Shown here piece after piece: positions 1 to 10,143 of a stretch of 24,987 nucleotides of DNA; the stretch's first letter is position 1; the number at the start of each line of letters is the position of its first letter. The translations under genes and the position numbers were made by a program. The stretch lies in contig JADRCO010000889.1 in the NCBI GenBank assembly GCA_021464525.1, positions 1 through 24,987 of the forward strand, written 5' to 3'. The notes beneath the pieces were generated by a model. The model saw nothing but the letters and a program-made list of their open reading frames with translations. It was not told where the DNA came from and did no database searches. The stretch comes from Rhizophagus sp. LPA8_4_AMF. Taxonomy: Eukaryota; Glomeromycota; Glomeromycetes; Glomerales; Glomeraceae.

Positions 1-88
1 CCCCTGTAGATCTCACCTAATTTGACGGTATGATTTTTGATAGACATATATTTACTCTTATTATCGACATATCAAGAATGACACTTTT

Positions 89-109
89 ACCGGACGGACA
101 TCCGGACAT
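89..109. repeat. Short CCGGAC-rich repeat cluster
   Basis: CCGGAC occurs twice within 21 bases and a third GGAC overlaps, so the minus strand reads GTCCG three times. It is one of few GC-rich spots in this part of the window. Clusters like this can be subterminal transposase-binding repeats of DNA elements, but no partner terminus is visible here, so the role is only suggested. Confidence 0.3.
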
Positions 110-267
110 TGCATTCATTTTGCGTAGTATTATATAGTCCTTCGTTACACTTCGGACTAATAACAGATAAGCCCAAAAAAAATTCTGGTATGTTTTCTTG
201 ACTAAAATTACTTGTATTACAAACTGCTCATCAATCATGCCGAGTTGCCAATTTTACCATTTACATA

Positions 268-466
268 ATAAACAAGGGAAATACAATGTCAATCAAAACA
301 TTTGTACAGATATCGGTCTTCGACCGATATCCTCCATCCAATAAGTGAGTTATTAGAAATACTACGGTGTCCAATAGGAATTAATGCTACTAATACTGAT
401 TTCAATATTGGATCGACTGAACAACAAAAAATAGTATCAGAAGAAAAAAAAAATACTAGTTCATAA
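268..466 (+). pseudogene. 3' coding fragment, unidentified
   Basis: An open frame without an ATG runs from after a TAA at about 265 to the stop at 464-466. Its product has the composition of real protein: it includes SELLEILRCPIGIN, then TNTDFNIGSTEQQ, and ends EEKKNTSS. It could be the last exon of a gene whose upstream exons lie outside the window or have decayed; TTGTACAG at about 303-310 is a possible acceptor. I do not recognise the family. The perfect hairpin at 309-331 lies inside it. No intact upstream exon was found between 1 and 267. Confidence 0.35.
309..331. repeat. Perfect 10-bp hairpin, 3-nt loop
   Basis: GATATCGGTC (309-318), loop TTC (319-321) and GACCGATATC (322-331) form a perfect inverted repeat with an unusually high GC share for this sequence. 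It could be a palindromic protein-binding site, a folded RNA element or chance within the overlapping coding fragment. Confidence 0.8.
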
Positions 467-602
467 TGACGAAATGGTAAACATAAACACAGATTCTGTA
501 TTGTGTATTTGCAAGTTCATCACATGATGTAGACATCATTATTACAATATTAGAGACGCGAAAATGAATAAATCATTTAATTCCAGTTAAAAGTATTTAA
601 AT

Positions 603-608
603 TTTATT
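603..608 (-). terminator. Candidate polyadenylation signal of the six-exon gene
   Basis: Minus-strand AATAAA about 124 nt beyond the stop codon of the 732-4314 gene. It is the first perfect match seen downstream of that stop, but in DNA this AT-rich such hexamers are common by chance. Confidence 0.35.
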
Positions 609-731
609 AAGCTGTTTAATTAAAAATGATGTCATTTCTTTATCAAATATTTTGTTTTAGAGACTCATTTAATAATAGTGACGAGGTCAAGTAATTGCAA
701 CCTATTAAGGTATAAATCTTAAATACTCTAC

Positions 732-3700
732 CTACTTTTGTTGTATTTTGTTCGTGCGTTTGCGTTCTTGATAATGAATAATGGAGTATATTAAAAAAAT
801 TATTTTAAATATTATAATTATTATACATGATGAAAGCACAAGAATTGGTACTATAGCTGGTTTAATATGAAATTTATAATATGTAACATAAATAATAAGT
901 TGTGGTATTTCTTCAAAAAGTATTACAGCTCCGGTTGAAATAAGGAACGATTTTTCTCCTTTATCTGTGAATACTCTTCCACTTTTAGCTCTAGATGATA
1001 TAATTCGTAATGCATCAATATCAAGACATGATAATAATAATGCTGTATTCACTATAATTCGATGATTTTTCCACCACTCATAAAAAGCTCCTAACTTCTT
1101 CCCTTGTATACCTTCTCTTTCTTTTACAATTATAATGCATGCAAATATGAAGTTAAGAAATAGTGGAAATATTAAAAAGAAGATACTATAAAAATATGTT
1201 AAAGTTAATTTCAAATGATATAATAAATTCATATAATTCAAAAATTCAAAATTTTCTTACGTTGCAGGAAAAGTCCATATGTAATCTCTTCCGTGATTGG
1301 ATATGAACGTAATATCTAATGCTAAATCAATTAGAATCAATACAAATAAGAAAATTGACAAAAGATTTCTTTCTTCCTGAATTTGCTGAGGATCGTGCTT
1401 ATCGCGCGTTATCTTTATGAGCTTTATGACAATCAATAAAATCAATATAGTAAATAAAATACAAGCCGCAAGAAGAAATCCCCAATATTCCTTCCAAAGA
1501 TTTTTGGTTTGATGAGCTCCATATGATGCATCAAGATAGGTAGTATTTCCAAATGCTAATGAATTGATTCCTTTATATGCGATTGTATCATTTAAATATT
1601 TTAAAAGTTGATCTGAACTCTGTTCGTTTGTAGCATTAATATCAACTCTCATTAAAATCTTAGCACTGTAGGTTGTAGCATTAAATTTGGCATTATAACT
1701 CGTATGAGCATCATATTGAAAATATTTGGTGATTTTTAAACAACCTGTACATGAAATTGCCTTACTTAATTGATCTTCCATTGAAGATACAAATTTGTCT
1801 TTATGATCCGAAGTAAGATTAGTATAATATTTCGTTCCTTGAATTGTTAGTCGAATGATTGCACTTTCCGGTCTTATTGAAAGATTATCCGAAGCGAATA
1901 CAACTAAACATAAATACAAAATTTTCCCATTAATATTATGATACGCAGCTATACTGACTAAACAATAAACTTACCATTAAAAATCCAAATATTTTTTCTA
2001 ATACCCATAATATTTTGACCATTTGATTTTTCTTTTACAAAATCATCATCGACGGTAATAAAATAAGAAGCATTAAATTTACTAAGGATACCATCCAATA
2101 TCTGCAATTTAACTGTGTCATCTTCAAATGTAACAAATTGATCATTTTTCGCGGGAATAGTTTGTTTTAAGGTTACATAAGACTGATATAAGTCAACAAC
2201 ATTAACTTGGTAAACACTAAAATTTCCTGTTGATGAGATTATAGGTGTATTATATTTAATGGTAAATTCCTTAGATAGTATTTCACCTTGAAAATCTTTT
2301 GATGGTGTTGTAGACAATATTTTTGAACTTCCATATCCTCCTGGTCCTCCTGGAAACGTTTCACCTCCTTCAACTACGGAAATAAGAAAAACAAAGTTAA
2401 ATATAAATACCTTTATTTATTTATCCATTTAAAAAACTTACCTAGGGAAATATTTGTAAAATGAGAAGTGACATATATAGAAAGTTTTGTGTAACTAATA
2501 TCAAAAATTGAAGATTCATGTGGAATAAAAACGATAAAGTTATCAGAAGTTACAAAGCTAGTGTAAATGTTAGAAGTCTTGAAATTAATCACTTCTCCCT
2601 TATTATTAATAAAATAGAAAGTTACATTTCCATTAATTCTATGTATTGTCTTAATAACATAACCACCAAAATTTAATGGCTGAACATCAGTAATAACGTC
2701 GTTCACCCTTAGAGGTAAGTTAATATTTATTGTACTATTAATACCATTGCTTAAGAAATCAACTTCATAATATGTTACTTGACCTCTTTCAGTTGTTTGA
2801 ATAACGCAACTATAACTTGATGACTGATATGCTATATTACATACGTATATACGTGTTATTTCGTTGTACAATGGAATTTGAAAAGCATATTTAAGTTTTT
2901 TATCTTTTTGTAAAAGTGTAACAAAGATTGTTGCATCACTACTATTTACTATACCATATCCACCGTCCTCTGTTACGAATACACTTAAAAGATTCGAGTT
3001 AAAGTTGGATATGTTTAAAAAAAGTCTAAATAATTCATTAAAATTATATGAGTAAAAGATAAAAAAAAGGATATAATATATCAATTTACTTACATTTGTT
3101 CATGATTAATAGACAATTGTAATGTATTATTTTCGAAAATATAACATAAAAATTCTAATTCATCACTATCGCTAAGGTATTTTAGGTACTTAAAAAATTT
3201 TCCATCACAATCCAAGATAAAGTTATATTCTCTGTATTAAAATATTAAAAATATAATTAATACGATATATATATATAGCGATATATACGTATATTGAGTT
3301 TACATACTTGATTTGAACTCCCTCCATATCGAACAATTTACCACAATTGAAATCTTCGAAACAATAATATGTAGCCAAAATAAATTTGTTTCCATTCTTA
3401 ATATCATCAACTGCATGAATTTTTACTTTATCCATTGTAATTAAACTACAATCTGGTACATCAGGATTACTATCGCAATAACCACTTTGACATCTCATAC
3501 TATGCGGGGTTTGTTTACATACATTACATCCCAAAGCATTCTCATTATTAGTGCAATCATTACATCCAGGCAAATTCGGTTTAACAGAACAATCCAATAA
3601 ACATCTGTAAGCTCCTGGATATTTTGCACAATCTATTTCCTCATTAGTAGTGTTTGCAATTTTAGCTATACATTCGGGAGCTGTTGGATACTTCATACAA

Positions 3701-4314
3701 TCCAATTCCTTACCATTACATCCGGGAACCTGCTGGGCTTCGTTGCATTTTGGAAGGAAATCACATGCCGGAGTTTGAATGTCTGTACCGTTACATGTAA
3801 CTTTACATCCGATCCCATAAGGTGATTTGTAGCATGGTAATTCTGATGTTGGAAATAAACTTTGTATTGAAGTTATTGAAGTCGAACAAAAATTTATTTT
3901 CTCTGCAATAGGATAATTTATATTCTGCTTAACAGTAAATTCCGTATTTGGATTCCTAAGAATCGTAAACGATAAATTTTGCATCTGACAACTACTATCT
4001 ATGATGAATTCTTTATTAACTAATCTTAATAAGATAGTTCCATCATGATAACTAACTCCTTGAATTATTTTAAGATAGTTATTTTCAGTTTCAATTGAAT
4101 AAGCCCTATAATCAACCTCATCAAAGGCTGCAAAGCTCAATTGAGGCAACAAAATTGTAATGAAACAAATATAAAGTAACATCATTATAAGTCTCGAATT
4201 ATTTTCATTTAGGAAAAGTCCAAAAGATGACTGCATCATATTCGTTTCAATACAATGAACAGGAAAAAATGTACTTAATGGACTTAGAGAATGAATCTTG
4301 CGAATGGAAAACAC
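732..4314 (-). CDS. Secreted-ectodomain polytopic membrane protein, six exons
   Basis: Exons (minus strand): 4314-3308, 3231-3094, 3025-2442, 2373-1975, 1903-1261 and 1185-732. The five introns are 76, 68, 68, 71 and 75 nt, with GTATGT, GTAAGT (three times) and GTAAGA donors and TAG or CAG acceptors. Phases match at every junction, giving 1,074 residues from the first ATG. A signal peptide ends near residue 62 (QLSFA); Met26 or Met44 may be the true start, and Met44 gives an ideal 19-residue signal. Residues 161-289 carry nine cysteine pairs. Residues about 380-840 are beta-rich with many N-glycosylation sequons. Hydrophobic spans lie near 849-872, 890-910, 925-944, 967-986, 1004-1023 and 1036-1058. 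The fifth contains EEIPQL (1015-1020) and the fourth LSCLDIDAL. I recall similar C-terminal blocks in many Rhizophagus proteins of unknown function. EEIPQL weakly resembles the XK family, which is not proof. A receptor, channel or lipid transporter is possible; function is unassigned. Confidence 0.9.
3448..3834 (-). repeat. Nine-unit C-x8-C array in the membrane protein
   Basis: Within exon 1 of the 732-4314 gene, residues 161-289 hold nine consecutive cysteine pairs. Eight are exactly C-x8-C (161/170, 190/199, 206/215, 229/238, 242/251, 254/263, 266/275, 280/289) and one is C-x9-C (174/184). Most units have Pro four residues after the first Cys and Pro-Gly or a similar pair just before the second, as in CSVKPNLPGC and CDSNPDVPDC. 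The array lies after the signal peptide, so disulfides are expected. I know no named domain with exactly this spacing. Confidence 0.8.
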
Positions 4315-5268
4315 TCAATATATGCAAAAAAAAAGTACTGTACACACAAGAATGAACACAAGGAACTTACGGATAACAACTCCAAAAACATAACTCTAAA
4401 TTTACATACTTTTCCAGTATAAATTATTTTATATTAAGGTTTTCTATATAATAGTATTATAAGTATAATATCAATCGTATTTCACGAAATTGTTACACAA
4501 TCGTACAATTACACAAATTGCTTGAATAAGTAATTAAAATAAAAAGCCAAAAAATATATAATTAGGTTAAAAATAAAAAAGTTTTTGTTACTTAATCCCG
4601 AAATGTTGTTCATTTTTTTTTTATTTAGATTTCCTCTTATGTTTATTAATTTAATGTTATCAATTACTAAAAAAAATATTCTATCTCGGAAAATCGGAAT
4701 TATGAAAGATCAGTAAAGAGTGACAAAAAAAAAATTGACATTTATATGTGTCTTGTATATCTTGGCTAAAATTATATTAGGATCGGATAAATGATCGTCC
4801 GATATGCCCGTAAAATTTATTTTTGAATCCATTTTAAAAAATTTTAAAAATGAGTAAAAAACTTCAGTACTATTACTACTACTACACTTGAAAGATAATA
4901 TTGAAATAAATTAAAGAAAACTTTTCTCATTTGGAAAATGCAAATCTTTTTTAATTACACAAATTTTCAAAGCCATCTATTATAGTATAATCAATAGTTT
5001 AATTTACAAAATCTTCTAGGACGGATATACATTTGCCGATCAGGGGAAAACAGAAATTTTTATATTAGATATTTATATATAAAAACAAATTAAAAAAATT
5101 AAGAAAATATACTGTAGCTAGGTGATCACTATAAGCGTCCACCCCAAATTATACCTAAATCTATTTTTTTTTATCTATTTTTAAAAGTTAAACCAATTTT
5201 CTTTCGCAACTTAAATATATGTGTCGGAGCGTAGATCATCACTAGCAACTTTCACTCCTGAAATTCTC
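4315..5268. other. Upstream region of the six-exon gene, no gene seen
   Basis: AT-rich sequence with no coding-like frame on either strand. It should hold the promoter and 5' leader of the minus-strand gene ending at 4314. A GTAAGT at about 4371-4366 on the minus strand could start a leader intron, but no convincing acceptor was found. It also contains the imperfect palindrome at 4782-4803 and a CCACCCC-containing stretch at 5127-5146 that resembles the motif at the right end of the window. Confidence 0.5.
4782..4803. repeat. Inverted repeat ATCGGA/TCCGAT
   Basis: ATCGGA (4782-4787) and TCCGAT (4798-4803) are perfect inverted copies around a 10-nt spacer. The core resembles the arms of the hairpin at 309-331 (ATCGG/CCGAT). 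It lies about 470 nt upstream of the six-exon gene, so a binding site is possible but untested. Confidence 0.5.
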
Positions 5269-5352
5269 CTACTTTAGTTGAAATTTAAAACGAAGGAACT
5301 TATCGACTTCTTCCGTAAGGAGAGCATAATAAGGTTTTAGAAAAGCAGGAGA
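5269..5352 (-). pseudogene. Coding-like relic, minus strand
   Basis: A short open stretch flanked by stops encodes a protein-like sequence including KPYYALLTEEVDKFLRF. There is no start codon or recognisable domain. It may be an isolated exon or a decayed fragment of a mobile element; the family is not recognised. Confidence 0.25.
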
Positions 5353-5370
5353 TTACCGTTCTCATGATAA

Positions 5371-5469
5371 GAAGAATATATACAATTTGGTGATTTAACA
5401 TCATCTTTCAATGAAACTACAATAACGGATACGAAATTCAAGAACTTTTACACCAAAGGTCAAACTTAA
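5371..5469 (+). pseudogene. Coding-like relic, plus strand
   Basis: An open stretch between stops encodes EEYIQFGDLTSSFNETTITD followed by KFKNFYTKGQT and a stop. The residue mix is protein-like despite the AT-rich setting. It has no ATG and no recognised domain, and lies opposite in strand to its neighbour at 5269-5352, so it is probably debris. Confidence 0.25.
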
Positions 5470-6076
5470 AAAAATTAATCGTTAGAATACTAAATTAATC
5501 GGTAGCATTATTATGAATGCTTAATTTTAAGTTGACTTTAAAAGTATTGCCTAGCTAAGAATAGTTAATAGAAAATTAAGAAAATTTTTACACTACGCCA
5601 AGGCTAGAAAAATTTTATATTATATAAAATTAGGGAATCAGATATGTTAAAGAGGCCATTTATAGGGAATTGAAGCGATAGTTACCAGGAAATAATTCGT
5701 AAGAAAAGATTGGTTATATATAGCAATATACTAATTAGCTAGGTCAAATTCTAATCAGTATAGGACTAATGTTCAAATTAAAGAAATGATCGATAAAGAA
5801 ATATTATTATGTTTCTCCCATTTAAAGTTAATATCTGCCAAAGAAATATTATCATGTCACACGGTCATACGTGAACTTTTTATTTTATCTAAATCATTCT
5901 TATAATATGTCAACGTATATCTGATATGCTTTATTGAAAATTTTGAATAAAAAAAAAAATTTAGTTCTTTTTGAATTCAATAGACTGAAGACAAAATAAA
6001 TTTTATATTTTATATTTTTTTTTTTTTTTTACTAAAAAAAAAATATAGTTTACTAATTCATGAGAAAGAAAATTTA
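5470..6076. other. AT-rich spacer, nothing recognised
   Basis: No coding-like frame, RNA gene or repeat family was recognised. It includes a T16 tract at about 6014-6030 followed by an A10 tract. Confidence 0.5.
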
Positions 6077-6217
6077 CTAAGTCCCGAAGAAAACATTTGA
6101 AAATTCTTTGAGATCAAATGTGGTTGAGGGTGTGTCCGTATCTCGTTCGGTAATCTTGTTAATTCTGGTGACTGAAATGATGACATCTGGAACTCGCCTG
6201 ATTTTTTGCCCTTTAGC
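6077..6217 (-). pseudogene. Coding relic, 46 residues to a stop
   Basis: The minus-strand frame from 6217 to the stop at 6079-6077 encodes a charged, well-balanced sequence including KGQKIRRVPDVIISVTRI, then KITERDTDTPSTTFDLKEF. Codon use has more G and C than the flanks, which supports former coding function. There is no start codon and an in-frame stop lies just upstream, so it is an exon remnant or the end of a broken gene. Family not recognised. It sits downstream of, and may belong with, the relic at 6282-6740. Confidence 0.4.
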
Positions 6218-6281
6218 AAATAAAAGTTAAAGTTGATGCTAAAAGAATCTAAAAAACATGAAAGTCAGTCTTCATTCTTAC

Positions 6282-6740
6282 CATGGTATATTTGTAGAAG
6301 GTCAGTTGTATTGTAGGCTACTTCAGGTCAAAAAAAGTTGGCCGAATTTTCATTCCAAATCTGGCCGTCATATATATTGGTCAGTATATGAGCAATCCTG
6401 CCTTCAAGCATATACTATCAATCTTTATTGCCAATTTGATTTTTCATGCTCCAATTTCCCTTGATATAAAACTACAATATTATAACTTGTCGCACCATTA
6501 TTTGTGAGATTGTACCAAAGTAGCTCTTTACGATTTTGAAGGACAAGAGGAAAAGTTTCAGACTCTAAACACAAGTATTGATTAATTAATATAATGGATA
6601 TAAACATGTATGGAAATAATTTAACTGCTAAATTTTACATACTTGTACCGCCTGCCTGCGCTCATGATACGTATATGTACGCCTATCTACACGTTGTAGA
6701 TAGATGTGTCGGTATAAGTCTAAAATAAAAAAAAAATGTA
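6282..6740 (-). pseudogene. Decayed two-exon coding relic, possibly Plavaka-type
   Basis: On the minus strand, a coding-like stretch including HIYLQRVDRRTYTYHERRQ ends at a GTATGT donor (6642). A TTTAG acceptor at 6565 gives a 78-nt intron of local type. The next stretch includes LQNRKELLWYNLTNNGATSY. After a frame change it carries IAHILTNIYDGQIWNENS, then a stop and AYNTTDLLQIYHG before a GTAAGA donor at 6281. The IYDGQIW motif recalls the conserved DG-W region of fungal Plavaka/KDZ (CACTA-like) transposases, but that is from memory and weak. At least one stop and one frame change break it, and the splice phase does not fit the best frames. Confidence 0.35.
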
Positions 6741-7852
6741 AATATAATTTTATATATTAGCAAGAAGTATTATAATTAAAAACATTCAATTACTTGTATG
6801 AGTCCAGAAACTCTCGCTAATTTTATAATATCGTTATCTTGAACTTTATTTAATATATAATATATAATAGTTATTAAAAAAACTCAAAATTTCTATTGAG
6901 CTGATAAAACTCTACTTTTATCATGAATATATTTGAACAGGGTTGACATTTCCGTAGTTGAATCATTATTTGAAAAACTTATGATCCTGTCTGTGATAAT
7001 AAGGGGAATCTTAGCCTGTACCCCTTTAATCTGATTGTTTAATCCAATTAGTAAAAACAATTCGCGCCTAATTTATACATAAAATTATAAAAAAAGAGTC
7101 AAATAATGGAATTGTCTGGTATCTTTTCTTATTTCTTATTGTTTTTTTTAGGATATTGTTTATTATTAAAGGATGATAATTGAATTATTGAAATTCTAGT
7201 GTGAATTTATAAAATTGATGTTATGATAGAGCTTACAATTAAATGTAAATAATCAAGCCAATAAGTTGGTACAAGAATGACCTAACTAGAAAGAATTAAA
7301 ACTTAATTGATTTTCATTTGTGTATTTATACAAAATAAGTTGCAATCTTCTTGTGTGGGATAAAAGTTAAATATAGTGTATTGCAACTAAAATTACTATG
7401 CACGTGAAAAGATGGTGCAATAATTTCTTCAATAGCGATTTAATGTCTTATTTCTTATTCATCTTTACAATAATGCTTTTTGACAATGTACCTAAAGACT
7501 ATTAGTTTCAATCATTGAAAAAAAAAACACATATTATTTCCTGATTAGATTTTAGATTTTTTTCTCCTGATATTCTATATATATTAATTCCATATACCGC
7601 TCAGGTAGAATTCTTTTATTTTGTCAGCATTATAATCTTTCTTAGAATCACCATCATTAATTCAATACCATTTCCAGTATAATCTGGTCTTTGCACTCCT
7701 ATATAATTACAATCTTAAAGAACAATGTATATGATTTTTAAAAAAATTATTTGTATAAATATAGTATGACAAACTACTTACTATCTAATATGAAAATAAT
7801 CATTTGTATGAAAAGAAAAACAATATATCCAATACCTTTGTTTTTTTTTCAG
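6741..7852. other. AT-rich spacer, nothing recognised
   Basis: No convincing coding stretch, RNA gene or repeat was seen on either strand. The stretch is mostly A/T runs with scattered stops. Confidence 0.45.
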
Positions 7853-8016
7853 GCTTTATAGCAAACTCAATTAAACCTTTTTTTAGTATTTACCCTATTA
7901 TAAAAAGCCATTCAGCTTTTATTTCAGATTCTTCTAATGCAGCACCTCAAATTGCTATTGTATTATGGAAGCTAGCAAATGGAACAAAAATACGAGTATT
8001 AGAGCAAAAACTTGGG
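7853..8016 (+). mobile_element. Harbinger-like transposase exon remnant
   Basis: A T9C-AG acceptor (7841-7852) and a GTGAGT donor (8017) bound a 164-nt exon. It encodes about 54 residues including NAAPQIAIVLWKLANGT and IRVLEQKLG, with VSH following if read through. The pattern of a hydrophobic helix ending in LWKLANG, then a short helix and LGVS, is typical of the helix-turn-helix found upstream of the DDE domain in PIF/Harbinger (HARBI1-like) transposases. No exon with a DDE triad follows: the frame after the donor stops at 8046, and the region beyond shows no matching continuation. It is therefore a fragment of a plain DNA transposon, or less likely of a domesticated gene. Confidence 0.45.
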
Positions 8017-8375
8017 GTGAGTCATATTTTAAAATGTTCATTTTGAAAACTATAAAATTATTATAATGTCAAGCACAAAATATTTAGAATCACCTGTCTG
8101 TGATGAAGAACTATTTCTTTACATTTCATTGTTATAAATAGTGCCTATTGCCTATAATTATTTTTTAATTATAAATGAAGGTGTGAAAAAAGAGAATATT
8201 ACTAAAAAAAAAAACTGACAGGTTTATAGTAAGAATATTTAAAATACTAATGAACTAGAATTATCTTCTAACCTATTATTAACATATAGAAGAAAAAGAA
8301 AACTTCTAGTCTCAGACTCTATTCATTTCATTTTCTTATGTATGTAGGAGATTAATAAAGGATAACCTTTGTTGA

Positions 8376-8549
8376 TTACCTATCAATTATGAATTCATTA
8401 TAAGCAAGTTAAGACCGCTTTTCTTATGTACTCATAATCTTGATTTTGCTAAGGTGAATGAAATCCTCAGAAGATTATTTCCAGACTCAGTATATACAAT
8501 TAGATCAAAGATCACAAGAATCATTAGACTGTCATCGAAATACATGTAA
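8376..8549 (+). pseudogene. Coding relic, 57 residues, unidentified
   Basis: An open frame between stops, without a start codon, encodes a protein-like sequence. It includes KLRPLFLCTHNLDFAKVNE and RRLFPDSVYTIRSKITRII, ending SSKYM. The composition (Arg, Leu, Ile, Asp, Pro) is unlike random translation of the flanking A/T runs. It may be part of the same decayed element as the next three plus-strand relics, but no family is recognised. Confidence 0.35.
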
Positions 8550-8567
8550 ATATAATCCCCATTATAA

Positions 8568-8672
8568 AAAGAAGTGCTTGGTGATAGATTCCAATATACT
8601 GATACTGAATTGAAGAAGGATGATTTAGCAAAGTATTTTTATACAAGCACTTGGGACCTATCAATTTACTAA
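8568..8672 (+). pseudogene. Coding relic, unidentified
   Basis: The plus-strand open stretch encodes GDRFQYTDTELKKDDLAKYF followed by YTSTWDLSIY and a stop. A further protein-like stretch (NYDVHFFMNLSNEFWEETNN) lies in another frame at about 8730-8790. This suggests one former gene broken by frame changes. Family not recognised. Confidence 0.35.
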
Positions 8673-8862
8673 GGACCCCTGTATTAATTTTCTACAAAGC
8701 TGTTAAACTATAGTTATAGTCCAAATAATTATGATGTCCATTTTTTCATGAATCTCTCCAATGAATTTTGGGAGGAGACCAATAATTATTAATTAATTTT
8801 TAATTAAAATAATTTTTTATTTAAATTCATAATTAATATTGTTTATTTTAGACTAAGAATAA

Positions 8863-9127
8863 TACCGAGATAGAGAGTTGATTAATGCAAATATTGGTAA
8901 TTTAAATGAATCACCAAACATTAAAGTTTTATTTCAAAATACCACAGAATTAATAAAACATTTATATTAATAGCAAAATGCAGAGTGGGATAGTATCATT
9001 TCCAGAATCTAGGAACCATAGTCAATATTCAAAAAAAATCAAACCGTTCAAAGAAGGAAAGAAGGTACAATGTAGTAGTTTAACCAGAACGCTTGCTGAA
9101 AAGGTATATATTACAATTATTACATGA
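8863..9127 (+). pseudogene. Coding relic in two frames
   Basis: The stretch 8863-8970 follows an acceptor-like TTTTAG (about 8851) and encodes RELINANIGNLNESPNIKVL then FQNTTELIKHLY and a stop. Ten bases on, an ATG at 8978 opens a 49-residue frame to 9127 including GIVSFPESRNHSQYSKKIK and CSSLTRTLAEK. An AAAAG|GTATAT donor-like site follows Lys at 9103. The two pieces look like parts of one former coding region. No domain is recognised. Confidence 0.35.
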
Positions 9128-9425
9128 ATTTATTATGTAATTTCTTGACTGGTAATTTGTAAGTAAAGTTAACACAATTTTATGTGCAAAGGACACAAAG
9201 TATAATTTTATGAAACCAATAAGCAAAAATGTTTTTAATCCTGTATGTATTATTTTCAAAATATTTAATCATATATAAAATCTTACATAATTTTTCTTGA
9301 TCTGAAATGTGATAATTGATAATTAAAAGTAAATGAAAAAAAGGAATACTTTTATTTTTATGAATATTCAATTAAAATAACTTGTTCTTTTAAAATATTT
9401 AAAGAAAAAAATACAGTACTTATTT

Positions 9426-9626
9426 ATGAAAAATAATTCTTATTTTAATAATTTAAATCAATCTGCACTTTTTACAAACTATTTTTTAGTTTCTGTGATT
9501 CATAAGTATAGAGCATTGAACAGTTTATCAACAGAAACCTATGAAACTATCCTTTATAAGTATTATGTCAAAAATTCCTACAGTTTACCAAACAGAAAAA
9601 GGATCTATACAGTAAATACTAAATAA
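9426..9626 (+). mobile_element. Possible KDZ/Plavaka transposase C-terminal fragment
   Basis: The 66-residue frame has a segment HKYRALNSLSTETYETILYK, then YYVKNSYSLPNRKR. A Leu-Asn/Ser-x-Glu-x-x-Glu-x-x-Lys-x-x-x-Val-Lys-x-x-Tyr-x-x-x-Asn pattern of this kind is what I recall from the C-terminal third of KDZ/Plavaka (CACTA-like) transposases of fungi. The N-terminal part of the frame is AT-driven and may not be coding. No complete element or termini are visible around it, so it is a fragment; the assignment is from memory and moderate at best. Confidence 0.35.
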
Positions 9627-9799
9627 TGTAAGTTAAACTGTAAGCTCTTTAAAATAAAATTTTTTTTAAAAAATAAACCTATAATTCTAATAATCTTTGC
9701 AGATAAAATGTAAAGAATTAAATTCGATCACTAGAAAAATAACTCATTGTAAAACTTAAGGTTTCAGGATAATACTTTGGGAATTATCTTTGGATTCCA

Positions 9800-10030
9800 T
9801 TGATTAAAAAAGTAACATCTATAAAGTCCAAAATCCGCTGCATCAAAATCTTATTGAAGGATTATCAACATCGGATATATTTGGATACATCTTCACAGGA
9901 TTCCAAGAGTGAAGACTCCTACATTAAAATTTATGAAGCAGCCCATATGAAAAATGATGAGGTTTTAAGAGTGTGCAAAGAATTTCAAGGCGATGAATTC
10001 AAAGACTCAGTCTTAAAGTCCAGGACTTAA
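9800..10030 (+). mobile_element. Coding relic, likely continuing the transposase fragment
   Basis: A 76-residue frame includes KIYEAAHMKNDEVLRVCKEF and QGDEFKDSVLK. It lies 170 nt after, and on the same strand as, the fragment at 9426-9626, at a spacing that would fit the distal part of the same transposase. The first third is less convincing. The frame ends at a TAA, and a shifted frame remains protein-like just beyond (RRDYENLTQIMEGNDD at about 10,100-10,150). Confidence 0.35.
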
Positions 10031-10143
10031 ATTTTACCATCCTACCTCTATATTCCCTATGAGGATTCCAGTGCCACACAAAATGGAATGCCTTAAAGGA
10101 GAGACTACGAAAACCTCACCCAAATAATGGAAGGTAATGATGA

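Noticed and set aside
17-238. Minus-strand 73-residue frame with GCPSGKS, reminiscent of a P-loop
   Set aside because: The spacing is not GxxxxGK[ST], the rest of the frame shows no ATPase features, and it overlaps the CCGGAC repeat cluster.
1904-1974. Alternative nearer acceptors for intron 4 of the six-exon gene
   Set aside because: AG sites 17 and 26 nt after the donor also keep the frame, but such introns are too short; the site giving 71 nt matches the other introns.
6258-6464. Plus-strand 68-residue frame
   Set aside because: It is antisense to the more protein-like minus-strand relic at 6282-6564 and has no domain.
9180-9371. Minus-strand 63-residue frame
   Set aside because: The composition is what random AT-rich DNA gives (Ile, Lys, Asn, Leu, Tyr); no splice or domain support.
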